Assembly (NCBI GenBank): GCA_036023115.1
Contig: JAYKKT010000059.1
Location: 6,188,501-6,252,500 of the forward strand
DNA from: Brasenia schreberi
Taxonomy: Eukaryota > Streptophyta > Magnoliopsida > Nymphaeales > Cabombaceae
Reading direction: 5' to 3'
Length of the DNA: 64,000 nucleotides
Shown: piece after piece, positions 24,899 through 36,107 of the stretch
Layout: every line of letters starts with the position of its first letter
Numbering within the stretch: position 1 is the stretch's first letter
The notes under the pieces: model-generated
What the model saw: the letters and a program-made list of their open reading frames with translations, nothing else
The model's database searches: none
What the model was told of the DNA's origin: nothing
Made by a program: the position numbers and the translations under genes

Positions 24899-27800
24899 CT
24901 CTAACACTCCCCCTCAAGTTGGGTGAAGGATATTGATAACACCCAACTTGGACAATGTATTCTGAGTTGTCTGCTGACAAGTAGCTTTAGTTAGGAAATC
25001 AGCCTTCTATTTTTTTTATTTAACATACTCCAATTTGAATTCTTGATTTGATATCTTCTCTCTGATGAAGTGGCAATCGATCTCTATGTGTTTGGTTCTT
25101 TCATGATATATAGGATTGGAAGCCATCTAAATTATTGCACTGCTGTCAATATAATGATATAGGTTGAATAGACGTAAGCCCCAGTTCACTGATCAATAAA
25201 GCTATCCATTTGCCTTCACACATAGCATGAGCTATCGTTCTATATTCGGCTTCAGCTGTAGATCTGACAATCACTGTTTGTTTTTTACTCTTCCAAGATA
25301 TAATATTACCACCCAATAGAGTCACATACCCTATAGTTGATTTTCGATCATCTTTAGATCCAGCCCAATCTGCATCAGAATAAAGTTCAATACTGAATTT
25401 GTAGGATTTAGAATAAAGTAGACCCATTCCAAGTGTTGATTTTAGATATCTAAGTATTCTATACATCACATCCATGTGATTCTTGGTTGGAGAATACATG
25501 AATTTGCTTACAATGCCCCCGGCATAAGTAATATCTGGACGAGTATTTGTCAAATATATAAGCTTGCGACCAATTTCTGATATTTGTGAATATCTCTGAA
25601 ATCTTCATTATCCCCAATGAACAATTTCTGATTTACCTCCATATGAGTATCGCTTTATTTATAATCAAGCATAATGGTTTCTAGTAATAGATCCATAGTG
25701 TATTTTCTTTGAGTGAGAAAAATACCTTGGGTGGAATATAACACTTCTATTCTCAAGAAATAGTGAAGTCGGCCCAAGTCTTTGAGGTCAAATAATTTAT
25801 GAAGATTCCTTTTTAACTTTGATATTTCTTCAATGTCATAACCTATAACAATTATATCATCAACATAAACAGCAAGAATAGATAATTTGGTATCTTTCTT
25901 GAAAAATATAGTATGATCATTTAGGCTTCTTTGATATCCCAAGCTGCATACTGTCTCATTAAATTTTTTGAGTCATGCTCTTGGTGACTGTTTCAGCCCA
26001 TAGATAGCTTTATTCAGTTTGCACACTATATCATCAGATGCTTTAACATTCATTCATTCAGGAAGTTCCATATAGACTTATTCATTAAAGTCTCCTTGTA
26101 GCAAGGCATTTTTCACATCCAACTGCCATAGGTCTCATCTCAAGTTTGCAGCCATACTAAGGAGAATCCTTATAGAAATAAGTTTTGTCACCGGTGTGAA
26201 GGTTTCATTGTAGTCAATTCTATAAGATTGATTGTACCCTTTGGCAACGAGTCTTGTCTTATACCTTTCAATGGTGTCATTTGCCTTATATTTAATAGTA
26301 AAAACCCACTTACATCCCACTATATTTCTGTTAGGAGGAAGTTTTATGATGGTCCAAGTATTATTTTTCATAAGAGCATTCAACTCCTCTTCTATAGCAG
26401 CTCTCCATAAAGGGCACCTGTTTGCTTCTTCAAATTTTGTAGGAATCTCGTGTTTCTCAATATTCATAACAAAAGTTCAATAATTCTCAAAGGTATTAAC
26501 ATAGGAAACACAATTAGAGATAGGATACGTGCACATTTATGTTTACCTTTGAGAATGACAATGGTAATTTTCAAGTCTTCTTCTAATAAGAATTGAGGAT
26601 CTGAGTTAGGGAAAAGATCTTTGGTGATTGTAGTTTGTATGGGTTCCTCGTGAGAGTAAATAATCTTCCTTGGTCCTCTCTTGTACACCTGCTTAGATTC
26701 ATCTGCCTGCTCTCCATAGTTATATACATTCTCTTCTGCCTCACTAGGAATTAAACGAAGTACATGAAAAGATATATTTTGAGAGTTAGCTGACTCTCTC
26801 TGAGAATAGTACGGAATAGATTTTGAGAAGGTGACATCCATGGATACATATATTTTCTTAAAGATTGGATCATAGCATTTATAACCTTTTTGAGAATTCG
26901 AATAATCAAGGAAAATACACTTTACAGACCGAGGGTCAAGTTTATCACGACCTGGTAGGTGAACATGAAAAAAATAGGTACAACCAAAGATATAAGGAAT
27001 TATATGAAAGAGTTTTGATTTCTTATTTAGGCATTTTATAAAACTTGTACCCTTGAGTGCACTACTAGTGCATCCTATTTATTAGATAGAAAACAGTAAG
27101 AACAGCTTCTCCCCAATAAAATTTTGGTACATTATGTTGGAGTAAAAGAGTTCTTGCTACCACAAGGATATGACAATTTTTTCTCTCAGCTATACCATTT
27201 TGCTGAGGAGTATAAGAAGAAGAAGTCTGATGAAGAATACCATTTGTACGTAGATATTCCTGCAAATGGTTACTAATGTATTCACCCTCATTATCTGAAT
27301 GAAGAATTTTCACAGAGGTATTGAATTGAGTGAATAAATTTATGTCTGATTGGAAAGATAGTAGAAACATCTGATTTTGATTTCATTAAGTAAACAATTG
27401 TAAGATGTGTACAATCATTAATAAAGGAGACAAAATACTTCTGCCCAAACAGCAAAGTAACTGGACTAGGACCCCATATATTAGAGTGAATGAGCTCAAA
27501 AGGTTGAGAACGCCTAGAGTCACTTAAGGGGTAAGAAGCTCTTTGGTGTTTCCCAAGTTGACACACTTTATATTCAAAATGAATTTTATTTGACTTGACT
27601 CTAAGATGAGGTAAAACATAATGGAGCTTAGACACAAGCAAATGGCCTAGACGATAATGCCATAGATGAATATCCGTGTCTTGAGCAGTTGCACCTTGAG
27701 CACTATAAGAAACAGTATGTTGAAGGTGATCTTCCAAGATATATAAGCTCTTTTATAGTCTACCATGATGAAAGATTTTTCTCATCTTCAGATCCTGAAA

Positions 27801-29738
27801 CACACAACCAGTAGGATTAAATGTCACAATACAATTCAGAGTATGTGTCAATGAATTGCCTGAAAGTAGATTTATAGGAAAATTGAGAACATGATAGACT
27901 GATTTTAAATCTATAAAACATATGGGTACACTTCCCTGTCCAATCATATAAGAATGTGAGTCATTTGTCAACTTAATTGGCTTTCGTTTTAGAAGAAGAT
28001 GATAATCTAAAAAATATGATGACTCTCCTACCATATGATCTGTAGCACCATAATCAATAATCCACATTTTTTAATGAAAAGAAGAAAAGTTGTTACCCTT
28101 CATAGTGTGTGTTGCATGTGCTAATGTAGCCTGAGCTGGAGAAATTTGAGAATTTTCAGATAATTTTGTTTAGGCCCTTTATCATTTTAATAAGTTCCTA
28201 AATACCATTTGTAATGAGTGTTTTTGGATTTTCAGCAACATAAGCAGAGTAATTTCGAGTTCTAGAGAAATCAGGTCTCCCATGTAATTCCCAACAATTT
28301 TCTCTTGAATGCCTTGATTTACCACAATGAGTACACACAATTTTATCCTTCTCATCAGGGTGAAAACGACCACGTTTACGTCCTCGATTTTGTTATCCAC
28401 CTCCTCCACGATAATGTGAGTTTTCTCCCCTAGTCTCAAGGACATGTTGTTTAGTAATAGTAGTGTTATCCTTCTCAAGATTTCTGCGATCTTTTTCCCG
28501 AATCAATAATGAGTATATTGTGCGAAGAGAAGTTCTTTCCTGCCCAAAATGTTAATTTTTATTGATTCAAATTCTTAATTTACACCCCACAGCAAATCAA
28601 AGACTTTCTTCTTCTCAATTTTAGAATTTCTTTCAGTGTAGCAAGAAGAACACTTGATATTTGTATAGAAAATAAGTTGATCCCATAAACCTCTAAGATC
28701 TACATAGTACTCATTGATAGAACGAGTTCCTTGCTTACATTTTCTGATCTTTTCCAATATCTCGTACTCCTTTGCTACATTCTTTTTTCTAGAGTAAGCT
28801 TCAGACACTGCACTCCGAATCTCATGAGCAGATTCAAGAAACATAAAGGTTTTTGCTATTGATCGGTTCATAGACTCAAGCAACCAGGATGATATCAGGG
28901 CATCTTCTCTTCTCCAATTAGAGTATTGTGCATCATGTGTGTTTGGGCTCTGAAGTTGATTGGTTAGGTGAGTCCATTTCCCCTTTGCTATAATAGCGAG
29001 TTCCACATACCTGAACCGTTCGAAGTAGTTTATGCCATCTAACTTTGTTGTTGTAATCTGGAAATTTTCTACTTTTTCATTTGTGAAATGTTAATGTATC
29101 ACAAAAGGGTTTTCAACCCCCTTTCCTTTACCTGCCATATATCAACAATTTCGAATAAATGTACCTCTCACAATCGGTTTTACTGAACCAAAGTCTAATC
29201 TTTAACACAAAGAAAATTAAGGTTTGAAGCTACACGTATTCAGCATGCCTTCTCTACCTTCAACAGCGTGCAATACATCAATATCACACGCATATCACAA
29301 TAAATGTTGGAACAAAAAATCACACGCAGTCCAGTCTTCTTCAAGTGCAGAAATCAGTCTTCTTCACACGTAGAAATTAAGATTAGCATCTGTCGCTTGA
29401 TCTTAAAAATAAAACAGTGGATCTTCTTTCTCAAATGAGGATTTACAAGCCTTATAGGATCTGATATCATGTTATAAATATCATATTATTGAAGGAAAAT
29501 AAGAGGAATTTACAAATATCGGCAGATTGGAGACATTCCTCTAACCTGCCCCAAAACAGAGGACCGTAGCCTGTTCCTGGCAACCGCCCAACCTCTTTCT
29601 CTCTTTCCTACTTAACATACTCTTAACACTAATCACCCTATTTATAAGTACTATCTAACTTGAATGACTACTTTACCCCTATACTTACATAAGTACTACT
29701 AAATAGACATAAGGAATCACTAAGACATATAACGAGTC

Positions 29739-29812
<74 letters not shown>

Positions 29813-29820
29813 CTCTAATA
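24596..29820 (-). mobile_element. Copia element B, complete but inactivated, nested in copia A
   Basis: The 3' LTR is 24596-24906 (311 bp) and the 5' LTR is 29470-29820 (351 bp). The length difference comes mostly from expansion of an internal AT repeat. A perfect 5-bp TSD, gtgtg, flanks it at 24591-24595 and 29821-29825. The reverse complement of the polypurine tract (ctccccctc) follows the 3' LTR. Minus-strand domains in order are gag (28575-29006), a frameshifted zinc-knuckle region (about 28200-28480), protease (27753-28067), GAG-pre-integrase and integrase (27065-27737), RT (25655-26467, 'YVDDIIV' intact) and RNase H (25146-25553, 'RSTAEAEYR'). The protease active site reads D-Y-G-A instead of D-S-G-A. 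Excluding the AT tract, the LTRs differ at about 5 percent of sites. It is the same family as copia C. Confidence 0.93.
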
Positions 29821-31425
29821 GTGTGGACATGAAAGGTTGATCACCAAGTCTATACTCAGGCCTTTAATGCGTTTCATTAATAAGGTAATGGTTTCTACAC
29901 TGTCTAAGGGAACTTATGATAAATGAGCATAATTCCATTTATTTTTAATGAAATCAAATTTACCAATTAAATCCCAGCACTAGTCCTTCGTGTGATAATT
30001 CTTGTAACAATTTAAACATTTCAGTTTTTCCTTTTTTTTAAAAGAGAGGTGTATGTGACCTATACCTCGATTATTATGTTCTCCTCGCCCACGATTAGCC
30101 TAAAATTTATTTTTCTCAAGGAAAATAGACTTGTCAGCTTTTACATTATTCTTCTTTTCAAATCCCTTCCTACCATCTTCGAGAAGTAGGGAATACACAG
30201 TTCTAAGAGAAGCTAGTTCTTCTCTTCTCAGGATGTTGACTTTAACAACTTCATATTCTAAGGTAACTCCTCGTAATAAATCAAAAACTTTGTGTTTTTC
30301 AGATTCTTCATTTCTCTCCTTGAAACAGACAGAGCATTTGACATTAGTATAGAATTGTAACTCATCTTATAGTCCACGAAACTTTGCATAGTTATGGTTT
30401 CTTGCTTACACTTTCTTATTTTCTCCAAGATCTTATACTATTTTGCAATTTTTATTTTTTTTGAGAATAAGCTTAAGATACAGCTTTCCAAATGTCATTG
30501 ATTGAACCTAGGTACATAAATATTCTACCAATAAGAGAAATCATAGATTGCAGCAGCAAGAGGATACCAATACACCTTCTTTCCTCTATTTGGGATAAAT
30601 AAGGTTATTATCATCAGGACGTTGCTAGTGCTCTATGAGATAACTTCATCTTCCTCTAACAATGACCACTAACTCGATAGATCTGACCCATTCAAGGTAG
30701 TTTCTGCCATCCAATTTAATATTGGTCATATGAAAATTATCAATCTTCTCTCCTGTTGGTAAATCAAACCTAAATATGTTTGCCCTTATCTGCCATACTT
30801 CCTTTTATGTGATCCTTCAATAATAAGATTGTAGAATCCGAATACAAATTGTAGAATTTTCTGCACCCACACACAATTGGAGGAAAAAATCTCCTTTGCT
30901 GAGAGTTGACTGGTTTAAACAAAAAAGTATTCGGATTGTAGGTGATCTTTGCGAATAACTTGTAGAAAAACCTATTGATTGATTGATCACTAACTGGAGG
31001 AATACACATGGGAGACCACTAACTGGTTTAAACAACTTGCAGAAAAAACTATTGATTGATCTTTGCGACGAAACAAAAAAGTAGATTTCACCTGTGTGAT
31101 TGGATGCACCTCTTTTAGGAGGTGATCCACCACCAATAATTCATTAGGGTTGATTTGAGGATCAAATATGCTCTGATACCATGTTAAAAAATCTTATACA
31201 TAATCAACAAACATATTACATAATATGATTGGAGATAATCTCCCAACCTCAGGAAAAAAGAATATGCAGTTTGCGACAGTTATTGGATGTTGTACCTTTT
31301 TCCACACTAAACCCTACCGCTTAAGTTGACATTTATAAGGACTTCATAACTTAAAAGATTTATATGCCCTCATTTAAACATACTTAACAAACAAGAACTG
31401 ATCCAATATCCAAGATCTGATATTA

Positions 31426-31740
31426 TGCAATATGAGTATATCGGTACCTAAACTGATATGATTCAGGTATATGTATCGTAATAGACATTATCGTACCCGT
31501 ATCGCAACATATCATACGATACACTACGATACAAGTATTGTTTCGTATAATAATCTCATATCGCACGATACGAGATACTACGATATGTGATGATTTTTTA
31601 CGATTTTATGATTTTTTATTTTTTGATTTTATTTTTTTGATTTTTCAATATTTTAATGTATCATATCGTACATTACGGTACGATTATCGCGTATCAGTGG
31701 CCTATGCGATACAAGTACCGATACACTAATTACAGCATTG
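31426..31740. mobile_element. 315-bp 'GTATCG'-family TIR element inside the 5' LTR of copia A
   Basis: The copia A LTR is interrupted here, and the LTR text gatatta occurs on both sides (31419-31425 and 31741-31747) as a TSD of at least 7 bp. Ends form an imperfect terminal inverted repeat around 'gtatatcggtacc' (left) and the complement of 'gtaccgatacac' (right). The interior is dominated by CGATA/TATCG motifs and a T-rich core. Comparison with the uninterrupted LTR at 20370-20625 confirms the empty site. Confidence 0.85.
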
Positions 31741-31754
31741 GATATTACTTCTCA

Positions 31755-31853
31755 AATTATCCCATGATACCCATGATCACCGTATGACTTTAATCAAAAC
31801 TGGACTTATAGTTCCATAATGATGAAATAACTCAGATAATGTGGCAGTCAATA
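31755..31853. repeat. ~100-bp duplication flanking copia A, right copy
   Basis: Partner of 20271-20369. It probably belongs to the 3'UTR of the minus-strand gene at 32219-33224, since nothing interrupts the sequence between it and the stop codon. The left copy is thus a displaced duplicate of host sequence. Confidence 0.9.
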
Positions 31854-32218
31854 AGCTATACAAGTAAGCAATCTCACAGAATGGAGACAAGGAAAAGGCA
31901 GAATCATCTAAAGCTAAAACAGTAGCATCCAGCAAATATGAAGCAACAAAAGCATTAAGCGTCATCTGGTATACAACCACCCTTTGGTCTTAGTTGTGCT
32001 GTGTATCGAGAAAAAGAGAATGAATATGTCCTATTTTACATCAAAGGACCATCTGCCTGAATCATTTAATGACAACTGCCTCGTGAAATTGTGCAAGTGA
32101 TATAAGAACAGAAAATGCATTACTTGAGTATCCAAAAAATTACAAACTTTTTTATCTCATTGAAGGAACAAAGAAAGACAGAACACTTCTTTGCAATTAT
32201 TGTGGAACAGTCCGCCTA
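31854..32218 (-). other. Probable 3'UTR of the membrane-protein gene
   Basis: This stretch lies between the stop codon and the copia A duplication on the minus strand. An open frame of 67 codons at 31777-31980 runs across the duplication border and is not joined to the gene, so I treat it as chance. The natural 3' end would lie here or in the displaced DNA left of 20370. Confidence 0.45.
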
Positions 32219-33224
32219 TCAGCCAGTTCCATCGAGTTGGCCATGAGAGAGAAGATGCGCCATGTATTGCTGCATACACAGATTAGGTCATAAAGGAGTT
32301 TATATGCTAAACAATAAAATGATACATCAGGAAAAAAGATCCACTTCAGCTAGTTGGTTGAACTAAATGAAAAAAAGTTAGTGCTTATTGGGCTTCTCAG
32401 ATTCTATATCTTGCAGAATAGAATGCGGAGAGATGTAGAATTTAAATTTAGTGGACATTTTCTACCGCCATTGATAAGAAAGGTCCTCCAATCGAGTGTA
32501 ACAAGAAAACAGGTCACTGTTCATTATAAATGTTCTACAACGATCTCGACCAGTTGATAGACACTAAAAGTCTTCTACTGTAAAGAATGAATAGTTGGAA
32601 GTCCGCAACCTACTACAGTTACAAGGTCACACACACACACAGAGAGAGAGAGAATAAACTGGAAAGCATGGTGAATACAGCTAAAAGCAAGTGGCAAGAG
32701 AAAACATACCGCATGGTATGCATAAGGTGGCTTCCCTTGCCGGTCAAAATGTTTGGCCATGATAGAAAACTCTATGGGGCCCCATTCTTCCTCCTCAAAC
32801 ACATTCCCAAGGGCTGTTTTATACAACTAAGAGAGAAAAACAACACATACTAAGTGAGAAGAACTAAGACAAGTGAGAAAAGTGATGTGGGTGGCACGGT
32901 GACAAACCTTTGCAGTATCACTCAACAGCTCTGTTCCAGCAGGAAAAGAAGCATAAAACTGGTCTCCTCTGGAAATTCCTGCTCTCGTTCTGCAATTTCA
33001 AAGGAAAGAAAAAAAGAAGGAAGATAACATAATCTTCAAGGTCTTTCAAACTAATGTACAAGGAGACCATTGCCTTAAACACAGGACCAGAGACAAGGTA
33101 CGTACGTATTGCTTGTGTAAGCATAGCTTAAAACAGCAACAAAGCAGTAGAACCCAGTGTAAGAAACAAGCCTTCTGAACTTCTGGATCTTTAGAATTTG
33201 TTTGCATGACTCCAGCACCGACAT
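32219..33224 (-). CDS. Conserved ~122-residue single-helix membrane protein (function unknown)
   Basis: Four coding exons join in phase on the minus strand: 33224-33106, 32989-32908, 32826-32710 and 32269-32219, giving 122 residues and a TGA stop. Donors are AATAC|gtacgt, AAG|gtttgt and GCG|gtatgt; acceptors are ttgcag, cttag and atgcag. The introns are 116, 81 and 440 nt. The start is Met in 'MSVLESCKQI'. A basic stretch ('KIQKFRR') precedes one hydrophobic segment (about residues 19-36). The remainder is hydrophilic and well structured ('GDQFYASFPAGTELL', 'EEEEWGPIEF', 'PPYAYHAQYMAHLL'). I believe this is a conserved plant family but cannot name it safely. A small membrane accessory subunit, for example of a mitochondrial complex, is one untested possibility. 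The acceptor-like 'gtgacag' just upstream of the start implies a 5'UTR intron. No lesion was seen despite the dense transposon surroundings. Confidence 0.75.
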
Positions 33225-35346
33225 TGCATGACAGAAGTAATAACTGTCACCCACACCATAACATTATCAACATTTACAGCATCTCTTAGGCCACTTCAAT
33301 AAACACTTTTCTTCTTTATGAAAGAATTTCATCCATTTTGTTTTTAACCCTTTCAGAGATGTTGTGGTATTGCACCCACACACCCAAAGGAGAATTGTCT
33401 GCGTAGTATGTCATTCTTTATGATGAAACACCAGGACTTATCCCTGGTTTCTGGATATAGAGCGATGCAAAACCAAAACAACATGAAAGATTTGTTGGTT
33501 AGTTCCACCTTATAAGCATGACTCATAGGAGCCAAAAAACTTGATCTTTCATGAGGAAAGAAAACCTTGATTTGATCTATTATGGTTTATTAAAGACTTG
33601 TACGATATAATAAATGGTCCTAAGTTGAACTCTTAGGTAAAGAAGACCTCAGCCAGTGTTACAACCCATGTTAGCACCCTTAACTCAAGAAGCTTGTTCA
33701 GCTTCAAGAACATACCCTCAAAATACACAAGGGTTAAAAGAAGGTGCAGAATACGGCTATGATAATCTGTAAGATACTATCTCTTCTATACAGCACAATA
33801 AACAGTTCATGCTGAACTAATCAGTCTTCAGAAGCCACAAGGTGCTCAAAAAACACTTTCCCTCCATATACTACAACAACAACTAAGCCTTTCCCCATAC
33901 TAGATGGGGTCGGCTACATGGATTCTTTGTTTCCACAAAGCTCTATCATGTGCCATGTTAGCAGTTAACTCACAATAAGCTAAATCATTTTTTATTGTTT
34001 CTTTCCAACACTTTTGTTGTCTCTCTCTACCTCTTTTAATACTTTCCAAATTTAGTTTTTCATACCTTCTTACAGGTTCTTCTTTTGATCTTCTTTCTAT
34101 ATGTCCAAACCATCTTAAACGATATTCTCTCATTTTATCCTCTATTGGTGTCACTCTTAATTTGTTTCTAATAACCTCATTATGTATACAGTCTTTTCTT
34201 GTATAACCACTCATCCATCTCAACATCTTCATTTCTGTCACAGACATCTTTTGTACATGTTGATGATTAACTGTCCAACACTCAAAACCATAAAACATGG
34301 CTGGTCTAATTATTGCTCTATAATATTTACCTTTTAACTTTAATGGTATCTTCTTAACACAAAGAATGCATGATGCTCCTCTCCATTTTAACCAACTAGC
34401 ATTAATTCTATGCATAACATCTCCATCACTTCTTCCACTACTTTAAAAAAATTGACCCTAGGTATTTAAAACTTTCCTTTCGGGGATGCATTGTGTGCCA
34501 ATTTTAATTTTTGTGTCCTCTGAAGTAACCAAATGATCAAACTTACATTCCATATATTTTGTCTTTGTTCTACTAAGTCAGAGGCCGTTGCTTTCTAATG
34601 TTTCTCTCCATAGTTCCAATTTTCTATTAACTTTTTCCTTAAACTCCTCCACCAACACAATGTCATCAATAAATAACATACATCAAGGTACTTCGTCTTG
34701 AATATGTTTTGTTAACTCATCAATCACCATTATAAATAAGTATGGACTTAAAGTTGATCCTTGATGTAAGACAATATTAACTTCAAAGAAGTCTGTCATT
34801 CCTTTATGAGTCCTCACACATATTTTTGCACCATCGTACATGTCTCTTATAAGGATAATGTATGTCAATGGGATATCTCTTTTTTCCAAGGTTCTCCAAA
34901 GAGCATCCCTCGGTACCCTATCGTAAGCTTTTTGTAGATCAATAAATATCATGTGAAGGTCTTTCTTTTTTGCTCTAAAATGTTCCATAAGACGTCTCAA
35001 AAAGGTGAATCGCTTCAACAGTAGATCTACCTAGCATGAATCCAAATTGGTTCTCTGTTGTACTCGATACTTTTCTTAACCTACATTCGATAATTCTTTC
35101 CCATAATTTTATAGTATGGCTCATTAACTTGATACCTCGATAATTCTTACAATTCTGAATGTATCCCTTGTTCTTATATATGGGTATAAGTGTACTTGCT
35201 CTCCATCCTCGAGCATCTTTTGGTTTCTCCATATTTCATTAAATAGTCTTGTGAGCCAAGTGATTCATATTTCTCCTAGTATTTTCTAAACTTCTATAGG
35301 AATATTGTCTGGTCCTACCGATTTACCACCCTTCATATGTTTAAGA

Positions 35347-35663
35347 TGTTGAGAAATGTCAAGTCGTGTCCCGGTAATGAGTCAAGTTGTGTAAAAGAGT
35401 CCTATGTAATGTCAGTTGGTTCATTTGAGTCTTATGTCAACTTAGAAATTATTGATTCTATGTAAGGGTAGATTAGGAAATTAAGTTAGACAACAGGTAT
35501 TAATAGGTGATTAGGGTTGAGTAGGGAGAAAATGAAAGGGAGGGGGAGACGGCAGCAAGAGGGCTGCCGATTAGGTTCTTGTGGCAGATTGGAGGAATGC
35601 CTCCAATCTGCTATATTCTGTAAGCCTTTCTCGTATGTGAATAAGAAGAAGTTTATTTTATCA
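35347..35663 (+). repeat. 5' LTR of copia C
   Basis: 317-bp LTR, TG...CA. It has a 'gcagattggaggaatgcctcc' motif that can fold back on itself, with a GT-rich 3' part. Directly followed by the primer-binding site. Confidence 0.95.
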
Positions 35664-36107
35664 TGGTATCAGATGTCAACCGTTTTCTTTGGGATTTCTG
35701 CGCGCGCATGTGAACCCTAGAACTCAGATCTTGCCGCTGCAATCCATCTTGCCAGCACCACCCAGCATCTTGCAGAAAACTGATTTTGAGTGCGAGACAG
35801 GTTCCCGTGCAGTCGGTAGTGATCAGCCGTTGTCGTGTCTTCTTTGTGTAGCAGTAGGCCACCGTGTGCCGCAGAGTGGCGTGAAGTACCGCAGCAGGAA
35901 CCTCCGCAGCTGTCCTTATCGTCAGTTCTTTTTTCGTCAGTTTTTTTTCAGAGCCCCATCTGCACATCGTGCGGCTCCTACTGCACCTGCTCCTTCATCT
36001 CCTTTGGCATTTTCTGCAGATTTCAATCTGCATATCGTCATTTTTTTTACTTATCGATATTGGCCCCTGCCTAATTGTTCTTCGTGATCCTTTGTTGTTT
36101 GTCCTAC

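Larger units (their letters stand above)
20370..31754 (-). mobile_element. Copia element A: old Ty1-copia retrotransposon, hosting nested insertions
   Basis: The element is on the minus strand. Its 3' LTR is 20370-20625 and its 5' LTR begins at 31182 and ends near 31754, interrupted by a 315-bp TIR element. The primer-binding site, complementary to initiator-Met tRNA, is at 31171-31182 (plus strand 'ctctgatacca'). Decayed coding remnants in minus-strand order are gag (about 29830-31000), protease/GAG-pre-integrase and integrase (about 22700-24590) and RT/RNase H (about 20630-22300; for example 'VYRILRYLKATLG' and 'YHKRTKHIKIDCHFI'). Many stops and frameshifts mean no protein is made. LTRs differ at roughly 14 percent of sites by eye, the oldest of the three copias. 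Copia B and a ~1 kb TIR element lie inside it. Confidence 0.85.

Noticed and set aside
31777..31980. 67-codon minus-strand frame with a protein-like composition
   Set aside because: It lies downstream of the stop of the 122-residue gene, spans the copia A duplication border and has no splice link, so it is best explained as 3'UTR.
32918..33124. 68-codon minus-strand frame as an exon
   Set aside because: It runs through the intron between the first two coding exons; the phased exons use a different frame and consensus splice sites.
33353..33535. 60-codon minus-strand frame upstream of the membrane-protein gene
   Set aside because: No in-phase splice connection and no recognisable motif.
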